Source: Kiritimatiellia bacterium
Lineage (GTDB): Bacteria > Verrucomicrobiota > Kiritimatiellia > CAIVKH01
DNA: 64,000 nt
Direction of reading: 5' to 3'
Assembly (NCBI GenBank): GCA_025054615.1
Contig: JANWZO010000001.1
Location: 1-64,000 of the forward strand
Shown here: piece after piece, positions 34,513-48,621 of the stretch
How positions within the stretch are numbered: the first letter of the stretch is position 1
Layout: each line of letters starts with the position of its first letter
Made by a program: the position numbers and the translations under genes
The notes under the pieces: generated by a model
The model's input: only the letters and a program-made list of their open reading frames with translations
Databases searched by the model: none
Told to the model about the DNA's origin: nothing

Positions 34513-34980
34513 TCACCATCGATAATGAGCGAATGCCTTGTTGGCCTGCGCCATCTTGTGGGTGTCTTCCTTCTTCTTGACGGCGTTGCCCTGATTCTTG
34601 GAGGCGTCGATGATTTCCATGGCGAGGGCACGCCGCATGGGAAGGCCTTTGCGCTCCTTGGCGTAAGTGACAATCCAGCGCATGGCTAGAGCCGTCTGGC
34701 GGTCGGGCTCGACTTCGACAGGAACCTGGTAGGTTGCGCCACCGACGCGCCGGGACTTGACTTCGACCTTCGGTTTGACGTTCTCGAGGCCGGCTTTCAG
34801 CACTTCCAACGGGTCCTGCTTGGTCTGTTCGGCGATGGCATCCAGCGCGCTGTAGACGATTCGCTCGGCGACAGCGCGTTTGCCACGCCGCATGACCTTG
34901 GTGATCAGGCCGCCAACCTCTACGCTGTTGTAGCGGAGGTCCGGCACTTTCGGACGTTTTTCGGCACGACGTCGTCTCAT
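34513..34980 (-). CDS. rpsG: 30S ribosomal protein S7
   Basis: 155 residues: [20 protein letters not shown], then [20 protein letters not shown] and [20 protein letters not shown] at the end. S7 starts assembly of the 30S head and contacts E-site tRNA. It follows rpsL by 20 nt and precedes fusA by 18 nt. Confidence 0.97.
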   Translation of the reverse strand: MRRRRAEKRPKVPDLRYNSVEVGGLITKVMRRGKRAVAERIVYSALDAIAEQTKQDPLEVLKAGLENVKPKVEVKSRRVGGATYQVPVEVEPDRQTALAMRWIVTYAKERKGLPMRRALAMEIIDASKNQGNAVKKKEDTHKMAQANKAFAHYRW

Positions 34981-35000
34981 GGAAGAACTCTGTCCCCCTC

Positions 35001-35408
35001 TTATTTCTTGGCGCCTTCGGGCTTCGGGCGCTTGGTGCCGTACTTGGAGCGGCCCCGCTTACGCTGGCCCCAGCCGGGCTGTTCGTTGACGCCTGCGCAA
35101 TCGAGCGTGCCCCGAATGATGTGGTAGCGAACGCCGGGCAGGTCTTTTACGCGACCGCCGCGCACAAGCACCATGCTGTGCTCTTGAAGGTTGTGGCCCA
35201 CTCCGGGGATGTAAGCGGTAACTTCCACGCCGTTGGTCAACCGAACGCGCGCGATTTTGCGAAGCGCCGAATTTGGCTTTTTCGGCGTCATCGTCTTCAC
35301 AAGCAGACAAACTCCCCGGCGCTGCGGGCATTTTTGCAGCGCAGGCGATTTGCTCTTCGTTTTGGGGGGCTGCCGCCCCTTTCTCACCAATTGATTGATT
35401 GTCGGCAT
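35001..35408 (-). CDS. rpsL: 30S ribosomal protein S12
   Basis: 135 residues, [20 protein letters not shown] with the decoding-centre loops [20 protein letters not shown] and [20 protein letters not shown]. The lysine after TPK that is mutated in streptomycin-resistant strains is wild type, and so is the PGVGH[13 protein letters not shown] region. It lies 63 nt after rpoC, with a terminator-like hairpin between. Confidence 0.97.
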   Translation of the reverse strand: MPTINQLVRKGRQPPKTKSKSPALQKCPQRRGVCLLVKTMTPKKPNSALRKIARVRLTNGVEVTAYIPGVGHNLQEHSMVLVRGGRVKDLPGVRYHIIRGTLDCAGVNEQPGWGQRKRGRSKYGTKRPKPEGAKK

Positions 35409-35430
35409 ATCGTCCTCTGCGTTCGAGAAA

Positions 35431-35459
35431 GGGCGGGGAGTTTAGCAAGCTCCGCGCCC
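35431..35459 (-). terminator. Attenuator-like hairpin between rpoC and rpsL
   Basis: On the minus strand GGGCGCGGAG pairs with CTCCCCGCCC (one mismatch, 9-nt loop) and is followed by TTTCTC. This is the form of a weak intrinsic terminator, in the 63-nt gap after rpoC. It may reduce read-through into the str genes or separate their mRNAs. Confidence 0.5.
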
Positions 35460-35471
35460 GTCTGGCAACTT

Positions 35472-39656
<4,185 letters not shown>

Positions 39657-39693
39657 AGGATCGATCTCCGCTCCGCCTGACGGCCTCTGACGC

Positions 39694-42600
39694 CTAGGAC
39701 TCCTTTCCGCGGTGAACGCGGATGTCGAGCGCGAGGCTTTGCATCTCCTTCATCAACACGTTGAAGGACTCCGGCATCCCGGCATCGAGGACGTTTTCGC
39801 CCTTCACGATCGATTCATAGATCCGGGTTCGACCCTGCACGTCGTCACTCTTCACCGTGAGGAGTTCCTGCAGCGCGTAGGCCGCGCCATAGGCCTCCAT
39901 TGCCCAGACCTCCATCTCGCCGAACCGCTGACCGCCGTACTGCGCCTTGCCGCCAAGCGGCTGCTGAGTGACCAGCGAATACGGGCCGACCGCCCGGGCA
40001 TGAATCTTGTCGCTAACCAGGTGGTGAAGTTTAAGCATGTAGATCACGCCAACCATCACGCGTTGGTCGAACGGCTCACCCGTGCGCCCGTCATAAAGAA
40101 CGGTTTTGCCATCCTCGTCGAGGCCGGCCTTGACCATCAGCTCCCGGATGGCCTTCTCCGAGATGCCGTCGAACACCGGCGTCGCCGCGTGGATGCCCAG
40201 CATGCGGCAGGCGATGCCGAGGTGCGTCTCCAGCACCTGACCCACATTCATGCGGCTCGGCACGCCCAGCGGGTTGAGCACAATGTCGACCGGAGTACCG
40301 TCCGGGAGGAAGGGCATGTCCTCGTCCGGGACAATCTTGGCAATGACGCCCTTGTTGCCGTGGCGACCCGCCATCTTGTCGCCGACTGAGAGCTTCTTCT
40401 TGCTGGCCACATACACCTTGACCTGCTTGATGATCCCCGACTCGATTTCGTCGCCGCTCTCAATCCGATCGAGCTGGCGGTCACGCTCGAGCTCGAGGTC
40501 CGAAAACTTGGCCGCATACTCGTTGATAATCGTTTGGATCTTCAACTGGATCGGACTCGGGTCGATCTCGATGTGGTTGTACGCCGCGGCCAGCTTCCGC
40601 AACAGAGTCTTGGTGATCTTGCGGTTCGCCGGAATGATCACCTCGCCCGTTTCCACGTTGACAACGTCGAGCGGGATCTTTTCTCCGAGAAGGATATTAC
40701 TCAACGCCTCGGTGAGGTCCTCTGTGAGCCGTTCATGCTTCTCGGCGAACTCCGTCTCGATTTGCTTGATCTGCTTTCTTCGCTCGGCCGGCGTGAGCTT
40801 CGTCTCCTTGTTGTCCTGGCGGGCCGAGACCTTCACATCCATGACGATGCCGTAGGTCCCCGACGGTACCGTGAGGGACGTATCCTTCACGTCAGCCGCC
40901 TTCTCGCCGAAAATGGCCCTCAACAGCCGTTCTTCAGGCGCGAGCTCCGTCTCGCTCTTCGGGGTGATCTTCCCGACCAGAATATCTCCCGGCTTCACCT
41001 CCGCCCCGATGCGGACCACGCCGTCATGATCGAGGTTCTTTAAGGCATCCTCTCCGACGTTGGGAATATCCCGCGTGATCTCCTCGGGCCCCAGCTTGGT
41101 GTCCCGCGCCCCGCATTCAAATTCCTCAATGTGAATCGACGTGTAGACGTCCTCCCGCACGAGGCGCTCGCTGATCAGGATGGCGTCCTCGAAATTGTAG
41201 CCGCACCACGGCATGAACGCGACCAGCACGTTCTTGCCCAGCGCCAGCTCGCCCTGGTCCGTGCAGGGGCCGTCGGCCAGCACATCGCCCTTCTTGACCC
41301 GCTGGCCCACCCGCACGATCGGTTTCTGATTGATGCAGGTCCCCCCGTTCGAGCGCATGAACTTCCGAAGCTCGTAGACCTGGTAGTCGCTTTTGGGCGT
41401 CTTTTTGGTCGGCATCTCGCCATCAACGGAAACGATGATCTTCGAGGCCGAGACATAGGCGACCTTGCCCGGCGCCTCCGCCAGAACGATCACGCGAGAG
41501 TCCCTCGCCACCTTGGCCTCCATGCCCGTCGCCACATACGGCCGCTCGGACCGGAGAAGCGGGACCGCCTGACGCTGCATGTTGGAACCCATCAGCGCGC
41601 GGTTCGCGTCATCATGCTCGAGGAAGGGGATCAAACTGGCTGCCACGGACACCAACTGCTTGGGAGATAGATCAATATAGTCGACGCGGTCCGGCGGCAC
41701 CTCGAGAAAGTCGCCCCGATACCTCACGGGAACCGTCTTGCCCACGAACCGGCCATTCTCATCCACCGGCGCATTCGCCTGAGCGATAACGTAGTTTTCC
41801 TCCTGATCGGCCGTGAGATAGTCCACCTCGTCGGTCACTCGCCCCTCGATGACTTTTCGATAGGGGCTTTCGATGAAACCGAAAGCGTTGACCCGCGCGT
41901 ACGTGGAAAGCGAGGAGATCAGCCCGATGTTCGGGCCTTCCGGCGTCTCGATCGGGCAAATCCGGCCGTAATGGCTTGAATGCACGTCGCGGACCTCAAA
42001 ACCCGCGCGCTCCCGCGACAGGCCCCCCGGGCCGAGGGCGCTCAAGCGTCGCTTGTGCGTCAACTCCGCCAGCGGGTTTGTCTGGTCCATAAACTGCGAC
42101 AACTGGCTACGCCCGAAGAAATCGCGGATCACCGCGGAAAGAGCCTTTGGATTGATCAGCTTCTGCGGCGTCAATTTTTCAGTCGACGTGTCGAATATCG
42201 TCATCCGCTCCTTCACGAGCCGCTCGGTACGAGCCAGGCCCACGCGGCACTGGTTCTCCAGCAGCTCGCCAACCGTCCGAACCCGGCGGCTGCCGAGGTG
42301 GTCGATGTCGTCCACCGTGCCCTCGCCTTTTCGGAGATTGACGAGATATTTGATGGCGGCGATCAGGTCTTCCTTGTGCAGAATTCGGGCCTCGTCGCCG
42401 TCCGCCATTTCGGGAAGCCCCAGCTTCTGCTGGATTTTATACCGCCCGACGCGGCCGAGGTCGTACCGCCGCGGGTCGAAGAAAATACGCTTGAGTAACT
42501 GCTTCGCATTCGAAATCGTCGGCGGATCGCCGGGACGCAGTTTTGTGTAAATGTCCTTGAGGGCCTCGTCCGTGCTGCGCGTCGGATCCTTCTGAATCGT

Positions 42601-43452
42601 CTTGAGCAGGAGCCCCTCATCCCAGGACACATTAACCGCCCGGACCGACTCAATTCCCGCCACCTTCATCGACTTGACGAGATCGCGAGTGATCGGCTCG
42701 AAGCGGCGACCGAGGACCGTGTTGGAGTTCAGGTCGATCGCATCGTCGCGCAGGACGCGGTGCCGGATCTGCTCGTCCGAGACGGCGCCCTTCAGATCGA
42801 GATCCTCGATCGTGTAGAAGAGTGACAACAAATCATCATCCGTGTCGTAGCCGAGCGCGCGAAGGAAAGTGGAAACGAGGAACTTGCGTCGGCGCCGGGT
42901 TCGGTCCAGGTACAGGTGGAGGTTGTCCGATGTATCAAACTGGACCTCGAGCCATGATCCCCGATCCGGGATGATGCGGAACGAGTAGAGCATCGTCCCG
43001 TTCGGATGCAGATTCTGTTCAAAGCAGATACCGGGCGAACGGTGGAGCTGGCTGACGACCACTCGTTCCGCGCCGTTGATGATGAAACTGCCTTGGTGGG
43101 TCATCAACGGCACCTCACCCATGTAGACGTCCTCCTCCCGCACTTCATCGCCGTCCTTGAGGCGGAAGGTGACATAAAGGGGCGCGGCGTAGGACTGGCC
43201 CTCGCGCAGGCACTCGAGGGGACCCATTTTCGGCTCTGAAATGTCGTACTTGACAAAGTCGAGCACGACTTTCCCATCGTAACTCTCGATCGGGAACACC
43301 TCTTTGAATACCGCCTGCAACCCAATTCGCTTGCGCTTGGTCGGCGGCGTGTCGAGCTGCAAAAAGTCCCGATAGGAGTTCAGTTGGATCTCAATAAGAT
43401 CCGGCGGTTCCAGAATATCCTTCAGTTTGCCGTAGTTGATCCGATTCGCCAT
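39694..43452 (-). CDS. rpoB: DNA-directed RNA polymerase subunit beta
   Basis: 1252 residues. The rifampicin pocket [20 protein letters not shown] then [20 protein letters not shown] keeps the residues needed for drug binding (Q, D, H, R and S at the usual places), so the sequence predicts a sensitive enzyme. Other hallmarks are [18 protein letters not shown], the lysine region [20 protein letters not shown] and the C-terminal [20 protein letters not shown]. It lies 137 nt after rplL, with a long hairpin in the gap. Confidence 0.97.
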   Translation of the reverse strand: MANRINYGKLKDILEPPDLIEIQLNSYRDFLQLDTPPTKRKRIGLQAVFKEVFPIESYDGKVVLDFVKYDISEPKMGPLECLREGQSYAAPLYVTFRLKDGDEVREEDVYMGEVPLMTHQGSFIINGAERVVVSQLHRSPGICFEQNLHPNGTMLYSFRIIPDRGSWLEVQFDTSDNLHLYLDRTRRRRKFLVSTFLRALGYDTDDDLLSLFYTIEDLDLKGAVSDEQIRHRVLRDDAIDLNSNTVLGRRFEPITRDLVKSMKVAGIESVRAVNVSWDEGLLLKTIQKDPTRSTDEALKDIYTKLRPGDPPTISNAKQLLKRIFFDPRRYDLGRVGRYKIQQKLGLPEMADGDEARILHKEDLIAAIKYLVNLRKGEGTVDDIDHLGSRRVRTVGELLENQCRVGLARTERLVKERMTIFDTSTEKLTPQKLINPKALSAVIRDFFGRSQLSQFMDQTNPLAELTHKRRLSALGPGGLSRERAGFEVRDVHSSHYGRICPIETPEGPNIGLISSLSTYARVNAFGFIESPYRKVIEGRVTDEVDYLTADQEENYVIAQANAPVDENGRFVGKTVPVRYRGDFLEVPPDRVDYIDLSPKQLVSVAASLIPFLEHDDANRALMGSNMQRQAVPLLRSERPYVATGMEAKVARDSRVIVLAEAPGKVAYVSASKIIVSVDGEMPTKKTPKSDYQVYELRKFMRSNGGTCINQKPIVRVGQRVKKGDVLADGPCTDQGELALGKNVLVAFMPWCGYNFEDAILISERLVREDVYTSIHIEEFECGARDTKLGPEEITRDIPNVGEDALKNLDHDGVVRIGAEVKPGDILVGKITPKSETELAPEERLLRAIFGEKAADVKDTSLTVPSGTYGIVMDVKVSARQDNKETKLTPAERRKQIKQIETEFAEKHERLTEDLTEALSNILLGEKIPLDVVNVETGEVIIPANRKITKTLLRKLAAAYNHIEIDPSPIQLKIQTIINEYAAKFSDLELERDRQLDRIESGDEIESGIIKQVKVYVASKKKLSVGDKMAGRHGNKGVIAKIVPDEDMPFLPDGTPVDIVLNPLGVPSRMNVGQVLETHLGIACRMLGIHAATPVFDGISEKAIRELMVKAGLDEDGKTVLYDGRTGEPFDQRVMVGVIYMLKLHHLVSDKIHARAVGPYSLVTQQPLGGKAQYGGQRFGEMEVWAMEAYGAAYALQELLTVKSDDVQGRTRIYESIVKGENVLDAGMPESFNVLMKEMQSLALDIRVHRGKES

Positions 43453-43524
43453 GTCTCACCTTCGGGCGCTGAGCCCATCGAGGACCCATCGTCTTGCGCT
43501 TCGACCCCAACCTTCCGAAACCAA

Positions 43525-43575
43525 ATGGCCATCGGTTGGACTGCGGCCTCGTCCGCCGTCCAACCGCATGGCCAT
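43525..43575 (-). promoter_or_regulatory. Long hairpin in the rplL-rpoB gap
   Basis: Arms ATGGCCATCGGTTGGAC (43525-43541) and GTCCAACCGCATGGCCAT (43558-43575) pair over 17 bp with a single bulged base. GCGG/CCGC continues the stem inside the loop. No clear T-run follows on the coding strand. In Escherichia coli the same gap carries an attenuator and an RNase III site, so this is probably a processing or attenuation signal that lowers rpoBC relative to rplJL. Confidence 0.6.
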
Positions 43576-43589
43576 CGGAACGACGAACA

Positions 43590-43991
43590 TCACTTGACTT
43601 CGACTTTGGCGCCGGCAGCTTCCAGCTTCGCCTTGATATTCGCTGCCTCTTCCTTCGAGGCGCCCTCCTTGATGGTCTTGGGAGCGCCCTCGACAAGATC
43701 CTTCGCCTCCTTCAAACCGAGGTTCGTCAGCGCGCGAAGCTCCTTGATCACCTGGATCTTGTTCGCGCCGGCCGATGCGAGCACCACCGTGAATTCCGTC
43801 TTTTCCTCAGCGGGGGCCGCCGCCGCCGCGGCAGCACCTGCCGCTCCGGGCGCCGCCGCAACGGCAACCGGGGCCGCGGCTGTCACCCCCAGACGCTCTT
43901 CCAACAATTTGACCAGCTTGGACAGGTCCAACACCGTCATCTGCTCGATGGCGGAGACAATTTCTTCCATTTTCTGCGTGGCTTCCGACAT
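43590..43991 (-). CDS. rplL: 50S ribosomal protein L7/L12
   Basis: 133 residues. N-terminal dimerisation helices ([20 protein letters not shown]), an alanine-rich hinge, and the factor-binding C-terminal domain ([40 protein letters not shown]). Multiple copies form the ribosomal stalk that recruits EF-Tu and EF-G. It is 33 nt after rplJ and separated from rpoB by a hairpin. Confidence 0.97.
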   Translation of the reverse strand: MSEATQKMEEIVSAIEQMTVLDLSKLVKLLEERLGVTAAAPVAVAAAPGAAGAAAAAAAPAEEKTEFTVVLASAGANKIQVIKELRALTNLGLKEAKDLVEGAPKTIKEGASKEEAANIKAKLEAAGAKVEVK

Positions 43992-44024
43992 GTTTACTCT
44001 CCTTCGCTTCGTTAATTCCCCGCC

Positions 44025-44558
44025 TTACGCGGACTGAGAGGTCTGCCCCTTCTTGTCCGCATAGGCTTTCAGCACATACAGCACGCTGGCTACCTTCTGC
44101 TGCAACGCGCCAACCAGGCGCGACATCGGCGCCGCGATCGTCCCGACCACCTGGCCCAGGAGCACTTCGCGGGACGGGAGCGCAGCCAGGCTGTCCACAT
44201 CCTCGCGCGACAGCCACCGCCCCTGCAGCCCACCGACCTTGACGACCGGCTTTTCGTTCTCGCGAATAAAATCCTTCAACACCTTGGCGACGGCAACGAC
44301 ATCCCCCTGCCCGAAAATCATGGCCGATGGGCCGCGAAGCGCCCGGGTATCGATTTCCGGATAACCCAGATCTCTGACAGCCATCAGGAAGTGCTTGTTT
44401 TGCACCACCTGCATGGATGCCTTCTGCGCCCGGAGCCGCCTGCGCAGGTCGTCGGTCTTGCCAACTGACATTCCCTGGTAGTTGGCCAGGAAAAAGAACT
44501 TGGTGCCGGACAATTTCGTCCGCACCTCGTTGAGCATGGAAACCTTTTCCGCTCTCAT
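44025..44558 (-). CDS. rplJ: 50S ribosomal protein L10
   Basis: 177 residues, MRAEKVSMLNEVRTKLSGTK then FFFLANYQGMSVGKTDDLRR. The C-terminal helix binds L7/L12 dimers. AAGGAG precedes the ATG at 44558; the frame to 44606 lies inside rplA. Only 10 nt separate it from rplA, so the long autoregulatory L10 leader known in other bacteria is not present at this place. Confidence 0.96.
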   Translation of the reverse strand: MRAEKVSMLNEVRTKLSGTKFFFLANYQGMSVGKTDDLRRRLRAQKASMQVVQNKHFLMAVRDLGYPEIDTRALRGPSAMIFGQGDVVAVAKVLKDFIRENEKPVVKVGGLQGRWLSREDVDSLAALPSREVLLGQVVGTIAAPMSRLVGALQQKVASVLYVLKAYADKKGQTSQSA

Positions 44559-44568
44559 GGTCCGCTCC

Positions 44569-45273
44569 TTATGCCGCAGCCGCCACCGCGTCGCGGACGT
44601 TGACATGCAGCCCAGGCCCCATGGTCGACGTCACCGTACAACGCTTGATGTACGTCCCTTTTGCCGCCGGCGGCCGGGCATGCTGAACGGCCTCGATAAC
44701 CGCCCGACAGTTATCAACGAGCGCCTGCAGCGGGAACGAAAGCTTTCCGAATGGAACGTGCACGTTCCCGTTTTTATCCATTCGAAATTCGACGCGCCCC
44801 GCCTTGAACTGCTTGACAGCCGACGCCGTGTCTTCCGTGACCGTGCCCGACTTGGGGTTCGGCATCAGTCCACGAGGACCGAGAACCTTACCCAGCTTGC
44901 GGACCTCCTTCATGCATTCCGCCGTGGAAATCACCACATCCACATCGGTCCAGCCGCCGGCGATCTTCTCCACGAGGTCCTCGAAACCGACGTAATCCGC
45001 CCCGGCTTCGCGAGCGGCATCGGCCTGCATGCCGGTGGCAAACACCAGCACGCGGACCTTCTTGCCCGTTCCATGGGGCAGAACAACCGTGCCTCGGACG
45101 TTCTGGTCCGACTGCGTCGGATCCACACCCAGGCGGAAGGCGATTTCCGCCGTTTCGTCAAATTTGGCGTATTTGTTGGCCTTCAGGAAGGCGATGGCTT
45201 CCTCGAGCTCATAGAGCTTGCCGCGATCCACCTTCGCCGCAACCGCGCGATACTTTTTTCCGTGCTTTGGCAT
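44569..45273 (-). CDS. rplA: 50S ribosomal protein L1
   Basis: 234 residues from [20 protein letters not shown]. Signature [20 protein letters not shown] is complete. L1 forms the mobile stalk at the E site. The ATG shares one base with the rplK stop (TGATG), so translation is probably coupled. The open frame continues upstream to 45810, but that part overlaps rplK and has no L1 homology. Confidence 0.96.
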   Translation of the reverse strand: MPKHGKKYRAVAAKVDRGKLYELEEAIAFLKANKYAKFDETAEIAFRLGVDPTQSDQNVRGTVVLPHGTGKKVRVLVFATGMQADAAREAGADYVGFEDLVEKIAGGWTDVDVVISTAECMKEVRKLGKVLGPRGLMPNPKSGTVTEDTASAVKQFKAGRVEFRMDKNGNVHVPFGKLSFPLQALVDNCRAVIEAVQHARPPAAKGTYIKRCTVTSTMGPGLHVNVRDAVAAAA

Positions 45274-45698
45274 CAGTCCACCACCTCGACTCCCATGCTG
45301 CGCGCCGTTCCTTCGATCATGCGGCACGCATGTTCCAGATCTCGTGCGTTCAAATCCTTTTCCTTGATCTTCGCGATCTCCATCAATTGCTTGCGGGTCA
45401 CCTTGCCCACCTTCTCGCGATTGGGTGTTCCGGAGCCCTTCGCAATCCCGGCCGCGCGCTTGAGCAGTGTCGAGGCAGGCGGGCTTTTTGTGACGAAGGA
45501 GAAGGACTTGTCCTGATACACCGTGATAATCACGGGAATAACCAGTCCGGCGTCCTTCTGGGTGGCGGCATTGAATTCCTTGCAGAACGCCATGATGTTG
45601 ACGCCCTGCTGACCCAGCGCCGGGCCCACTGGCGGCGCCGGATTTGCCTGTCCCGCGGGAATCTGCAGTTTGACAATCGCTACAACTTTCTTTGCCAT
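45273..45698 (-). CDS. rplK: 50S ribosomal protein L11
   Basis: 141 residues, [40 protein letters not shown] and the C-terminal [13 protein letters not shown]11 and its rRNA site bind elongation factors and thiostrepton-type drugs. It follows nusG by 59 nt and is followed by rplA in the usual order. Confidence 0.97.
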   Translation of the reverse strand: MAKKVVAIVKLQIPAGQANPAPPVGPALGQQGVNIMAFCKEFNAATQKDAGLVIPVIITVYQDKSFSFVTKSPPASTLLKRAAGIAKGSGTPNREKVGKVTRKQLMEIAKIKEKDLNARDLEHACRMIEGTARSMGVEVVD

Positions 45699-45757
45699 CT
45701 CGGCACCTTATGGAAACGTGATGTTCAAGCATGCGGCCGGTCGAAACCGGCCCCTCC

Positions 45758-46306
45758 TCATGCGCGCTCGACCTGCCAATACTCCAGCTCCACCGGGGCC
45801 GACCGGCCAAAGATCGACACCGCGACCTTCAACTTGCCGCGCTCCGGGTCCACCTCCTCGATCACGCCACTGAAATTCATAAACGGGCCGTCGTTGATCT
45901 TTACCGTCTCGCCCGGTTCGAAAGTTACCTTGGGTTTGACCTTGTCCTTGGTTTCCTCAATCTGACTTAGGAGGCTGTTGACCTCCTCGTCCCGCAGCGG
46001 GACTGGCCGGTCGCCGCCGATGAAACCGATGATGCCGGGCGTATTCTGGATGAAGTACCAGCTTTTTTCCACAAGCTGTTTGTTATCGTCATATAGGCAC
46101 ATGTGGATGAGCACATAGCCCGGGAAAAATTTCCGAGTGGTCGTGATTTTCTTCTGCTGCTTGGTCTCAGTGACCTTCTCGGTCGGGATCAGGACCTGCT
46201 CGATGTAGTCCTGCATCTCCTCGATCTTGATGCGCCGCTCGATGCTCTCCTTTACCTTTCCCTCCTGCCCGGAAAGCGTGTGAAGCACAAACCATTGCTT
46301 TTGCAT
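45758..46306 (-). CDS. nusG: Transcription termination/antitermination factor NusG
   Basis: 182 residues. The NGN domain ([56 protein letters not shown]) binds RNA polymerase. The C-terminal KOW domain ([20 protein letters not shown]) contacts Rho or S10. The start at 46306 is the family N-terminus; the frame to 46321 adds five residues without a ribosome site. It is 17 nt after secE. Confidence 0.96.
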   Translation of the reverse strand: MQKQWFVLHTLSGQEGKVKESIERRIKIEEMQDYIEQVLIPTEKVTETKQQKKITTTRKFFPGYVLIHMCLYDDNKQLVEKSWYFIQNTPGIIGFIGGDRPVPLRDEEVNSLLSQIEETKDKVKPKVTFEPGETVKINDGPFMNFSGVIEEVDPERGKLKVAVSIFGRSAPVELEYWQVERA

Positions 46307-46323
46307 GACCACCACTCGCAAAC

Positions 46324-46527
46324 CTACCGCGTGACCACCCTCAACACGACGCCCAGCACCAGATCGCTGAACGCGACGACAACCCCGAGAATCGCGACCG
46401 CCGCAACAACGACAACCGTCGATTCAAACAACTCGGAGCGCGTCGGCCAGGTGCATTTCTTGAGTTCAGTCTGCACCTCGCCGAGAAAGATACGAGCTTG
46501 CCCGATATACTGGTTCAATTTCTTCAC
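46324..46527 (-). CDS. secE: Preprotein translocase subunit SecE
   Basis: 67 residues from the GTG at 46527: VKKLNQYIGQARIFLGEVQT, the amphipathic ELKKCTWPTRSEL helix and one membrane segment (VVVVAAVAILGVVVAFSDLV). This is the short one-membrane-span form that clamps SecY. The open frame continues upstream through the tRNA-Trp gene to 46581, which cannot be coding, so the GTG 21 nt after the tRNA is chosen. No clear ribosome site. Confidence 0.92.
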   Translation of the reverse strand: MKKLNQYIGQARIFLGEVQTELKKCTWPTRSELFESTVVVVAAVAILGVVVAFSDLVLGVVLRVVTR

Positions 46528-46548
46528 GCGCCAAACTAACCGGATCGA

Positions 46549-46624
46549 TGGCAGGGCAGGAGGGACTTGAACCCCCAACACCCGGTTTTGGAGACCGGTG
46601 CTCTGCCAGTTGAGCTACTGCCCT
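46549..46624 (-). tRNA. tRNA-Trp (anticodon CCA)
   Basis: 76 nt. Acceptor AGGGCAG pairs with the 3' CTGCCCT, the D arm reads TAGCTCAACTGGCAGAGCA, the anticodon stem CCGGT/ACCGG encloses CTCCAAA, and the T arm GGGGG-TTCAAGT-CCCTC follows. The 3' CCA is encoded. Its place just before secE, after rpmG, is a common arrangement in bacteria. Confidence 0.94.
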
Positions 46625-46638
46625 ACCGGACGCCCTCC

Positions 46639-46791
46639 CTATTTCACTTCGCGGTGCACCGTGTGTTTGCGCTCGAAGCGGCAGTATTTCTTGAGCTCGA
46701 GCCGCTCCCCGCCTTTCCGCTTGTTCCGCGTGGTCGTGTAGGAGCGGCGTTTGCACTCCGTGCACGCCAGTGTGATGATTTCACGTGGCAT
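46639..46791 (-). CDS. rpmG: 50S ribosomal protein L33, zinc ribbon missing one cysteine
   Basis: A 50-residue protein, [20 protein letters not shown] then [20 protein letters not shown] and [10 protein letters not shown]. The first zinc pair CTEC is intact, but the second reads C-R-F-E instead of CxxC, so three of four ligands remain. It might bind zinc with another donor or be on the way to the zinc-free form. GGAGG precedes the ATG. It lies between tuf and tRNA-Trp. Confidence 0.95.
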   Translation of the reverse strand: MPREIITLACTECKRRSYTTTRNKRKGGERLELKKYCRFERKHTVHREVK

Positions 46792-46854
46792 AGCGCGCCT
46801 CCGCCGGGGCCGGATATAAACACCATCCGCCGTCGGCCGGCAAACAATCCCCCT

Positions 46855-48063
<1,209 letters not shown>

Positions 48064-48128
48064 GTTTCGTTTTCTCCTCGCGTGTCACTGCATTCAACTC
48101 ACTGTTCACACCAAATCGGCTCTGAATC

Positions 48129-48201
48129 AGCCCACGAGCCGGATCGAACGGCCGACCTCGTCCTTACCAAGGACGTGCTCTACCGACTGAGCTACGTGGG
48201 C
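48129..48201 (-). tRNA. tRNA-Thr (anticodon GGT)
   Basis: 73 nt: acceptor GCCCACG with CGTGGGC, D arm TAGCTCAGTCGGTAGAGCA, anticodon stem CGTCC/GGACG around TTGGTAA, T loop GTTCGATCC. The 3' CCA is not encoded, unlike the tRNA-Glu and tRNA-Trp genes here. tRNA-Thr in front of tuf is also known from Escherichia coli (thrT-tufB). Confidence 0.93.
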
Positions 48202-48621
48202 GTCGATTCTCGGCAAAACAAATGCAGACAACAGACCCCGACCCCTGACCTTCCTCAAACGGTGGAAATTCAGGAGATGCGATTATCTGCAGTTGTTTCG
48301 CCGTCGCCCCACGCGCACCCCGCGCGTGCATGCGATTTATCCGAACATGTATGCCGCAATATCGTCGTTCCTGTCAATACCTTCTTTGAACTTTTTTCAC
48401 GATTTCCGCATAGCCACGTTGGACTGCGGACGGCAAGTGAAGGATCGAAGGAAACGAAATGTGGCGCGGCTGCTGGGACTGCGGCACCACGTCTCTCGTC
48501 GCCAAAGCCGATGCACATTGAGGCACCGATCCACCCATCACCGGGCCGCCGTCAATTAATCCCGTCGTAAGCGCTTATCCGCCATTGCGATTCTCCAAGT
48601 GTTTTAGCAGGGTTTTCAGCC
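48202..48621. other. Divergent control region between tRNA-Thr/tuf and the ABC exporter
   Basis: This 420-nt region holds no recognisable gene. It must contain the promoters of the 31-kb cluster (minus) and of the ABC exporter (plus). Seen: a perfect TTGACA on the minus strand (48377-48372) without a good -10 at the right spacing; a GATAAT on the minus strand (48287-48282) without a good -35; a 7-bp stem CACGCGC/GCGCGTG (48310-48328); and TGGAAATTCAG at 48263-48273, an 11-mer also present before aspS. Confidence 0.4.

Noticed and set aside
44559-44568. L10-type autoregulatory leader before rplJ
   Set aside because: The rplA-rplJ gap is only 10 nt, too short for the leader fold.
44482-45516. 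344-codon plus-strand open frame
   Set aside because: Lies antisense to rplJ, rplA and rplK, which are certain.
48310-48328. 7-bp GC-rich hairpin as a terminator
   Set aside because: No T-run on either strand and no gene ends here; kept only as a note in the control region.
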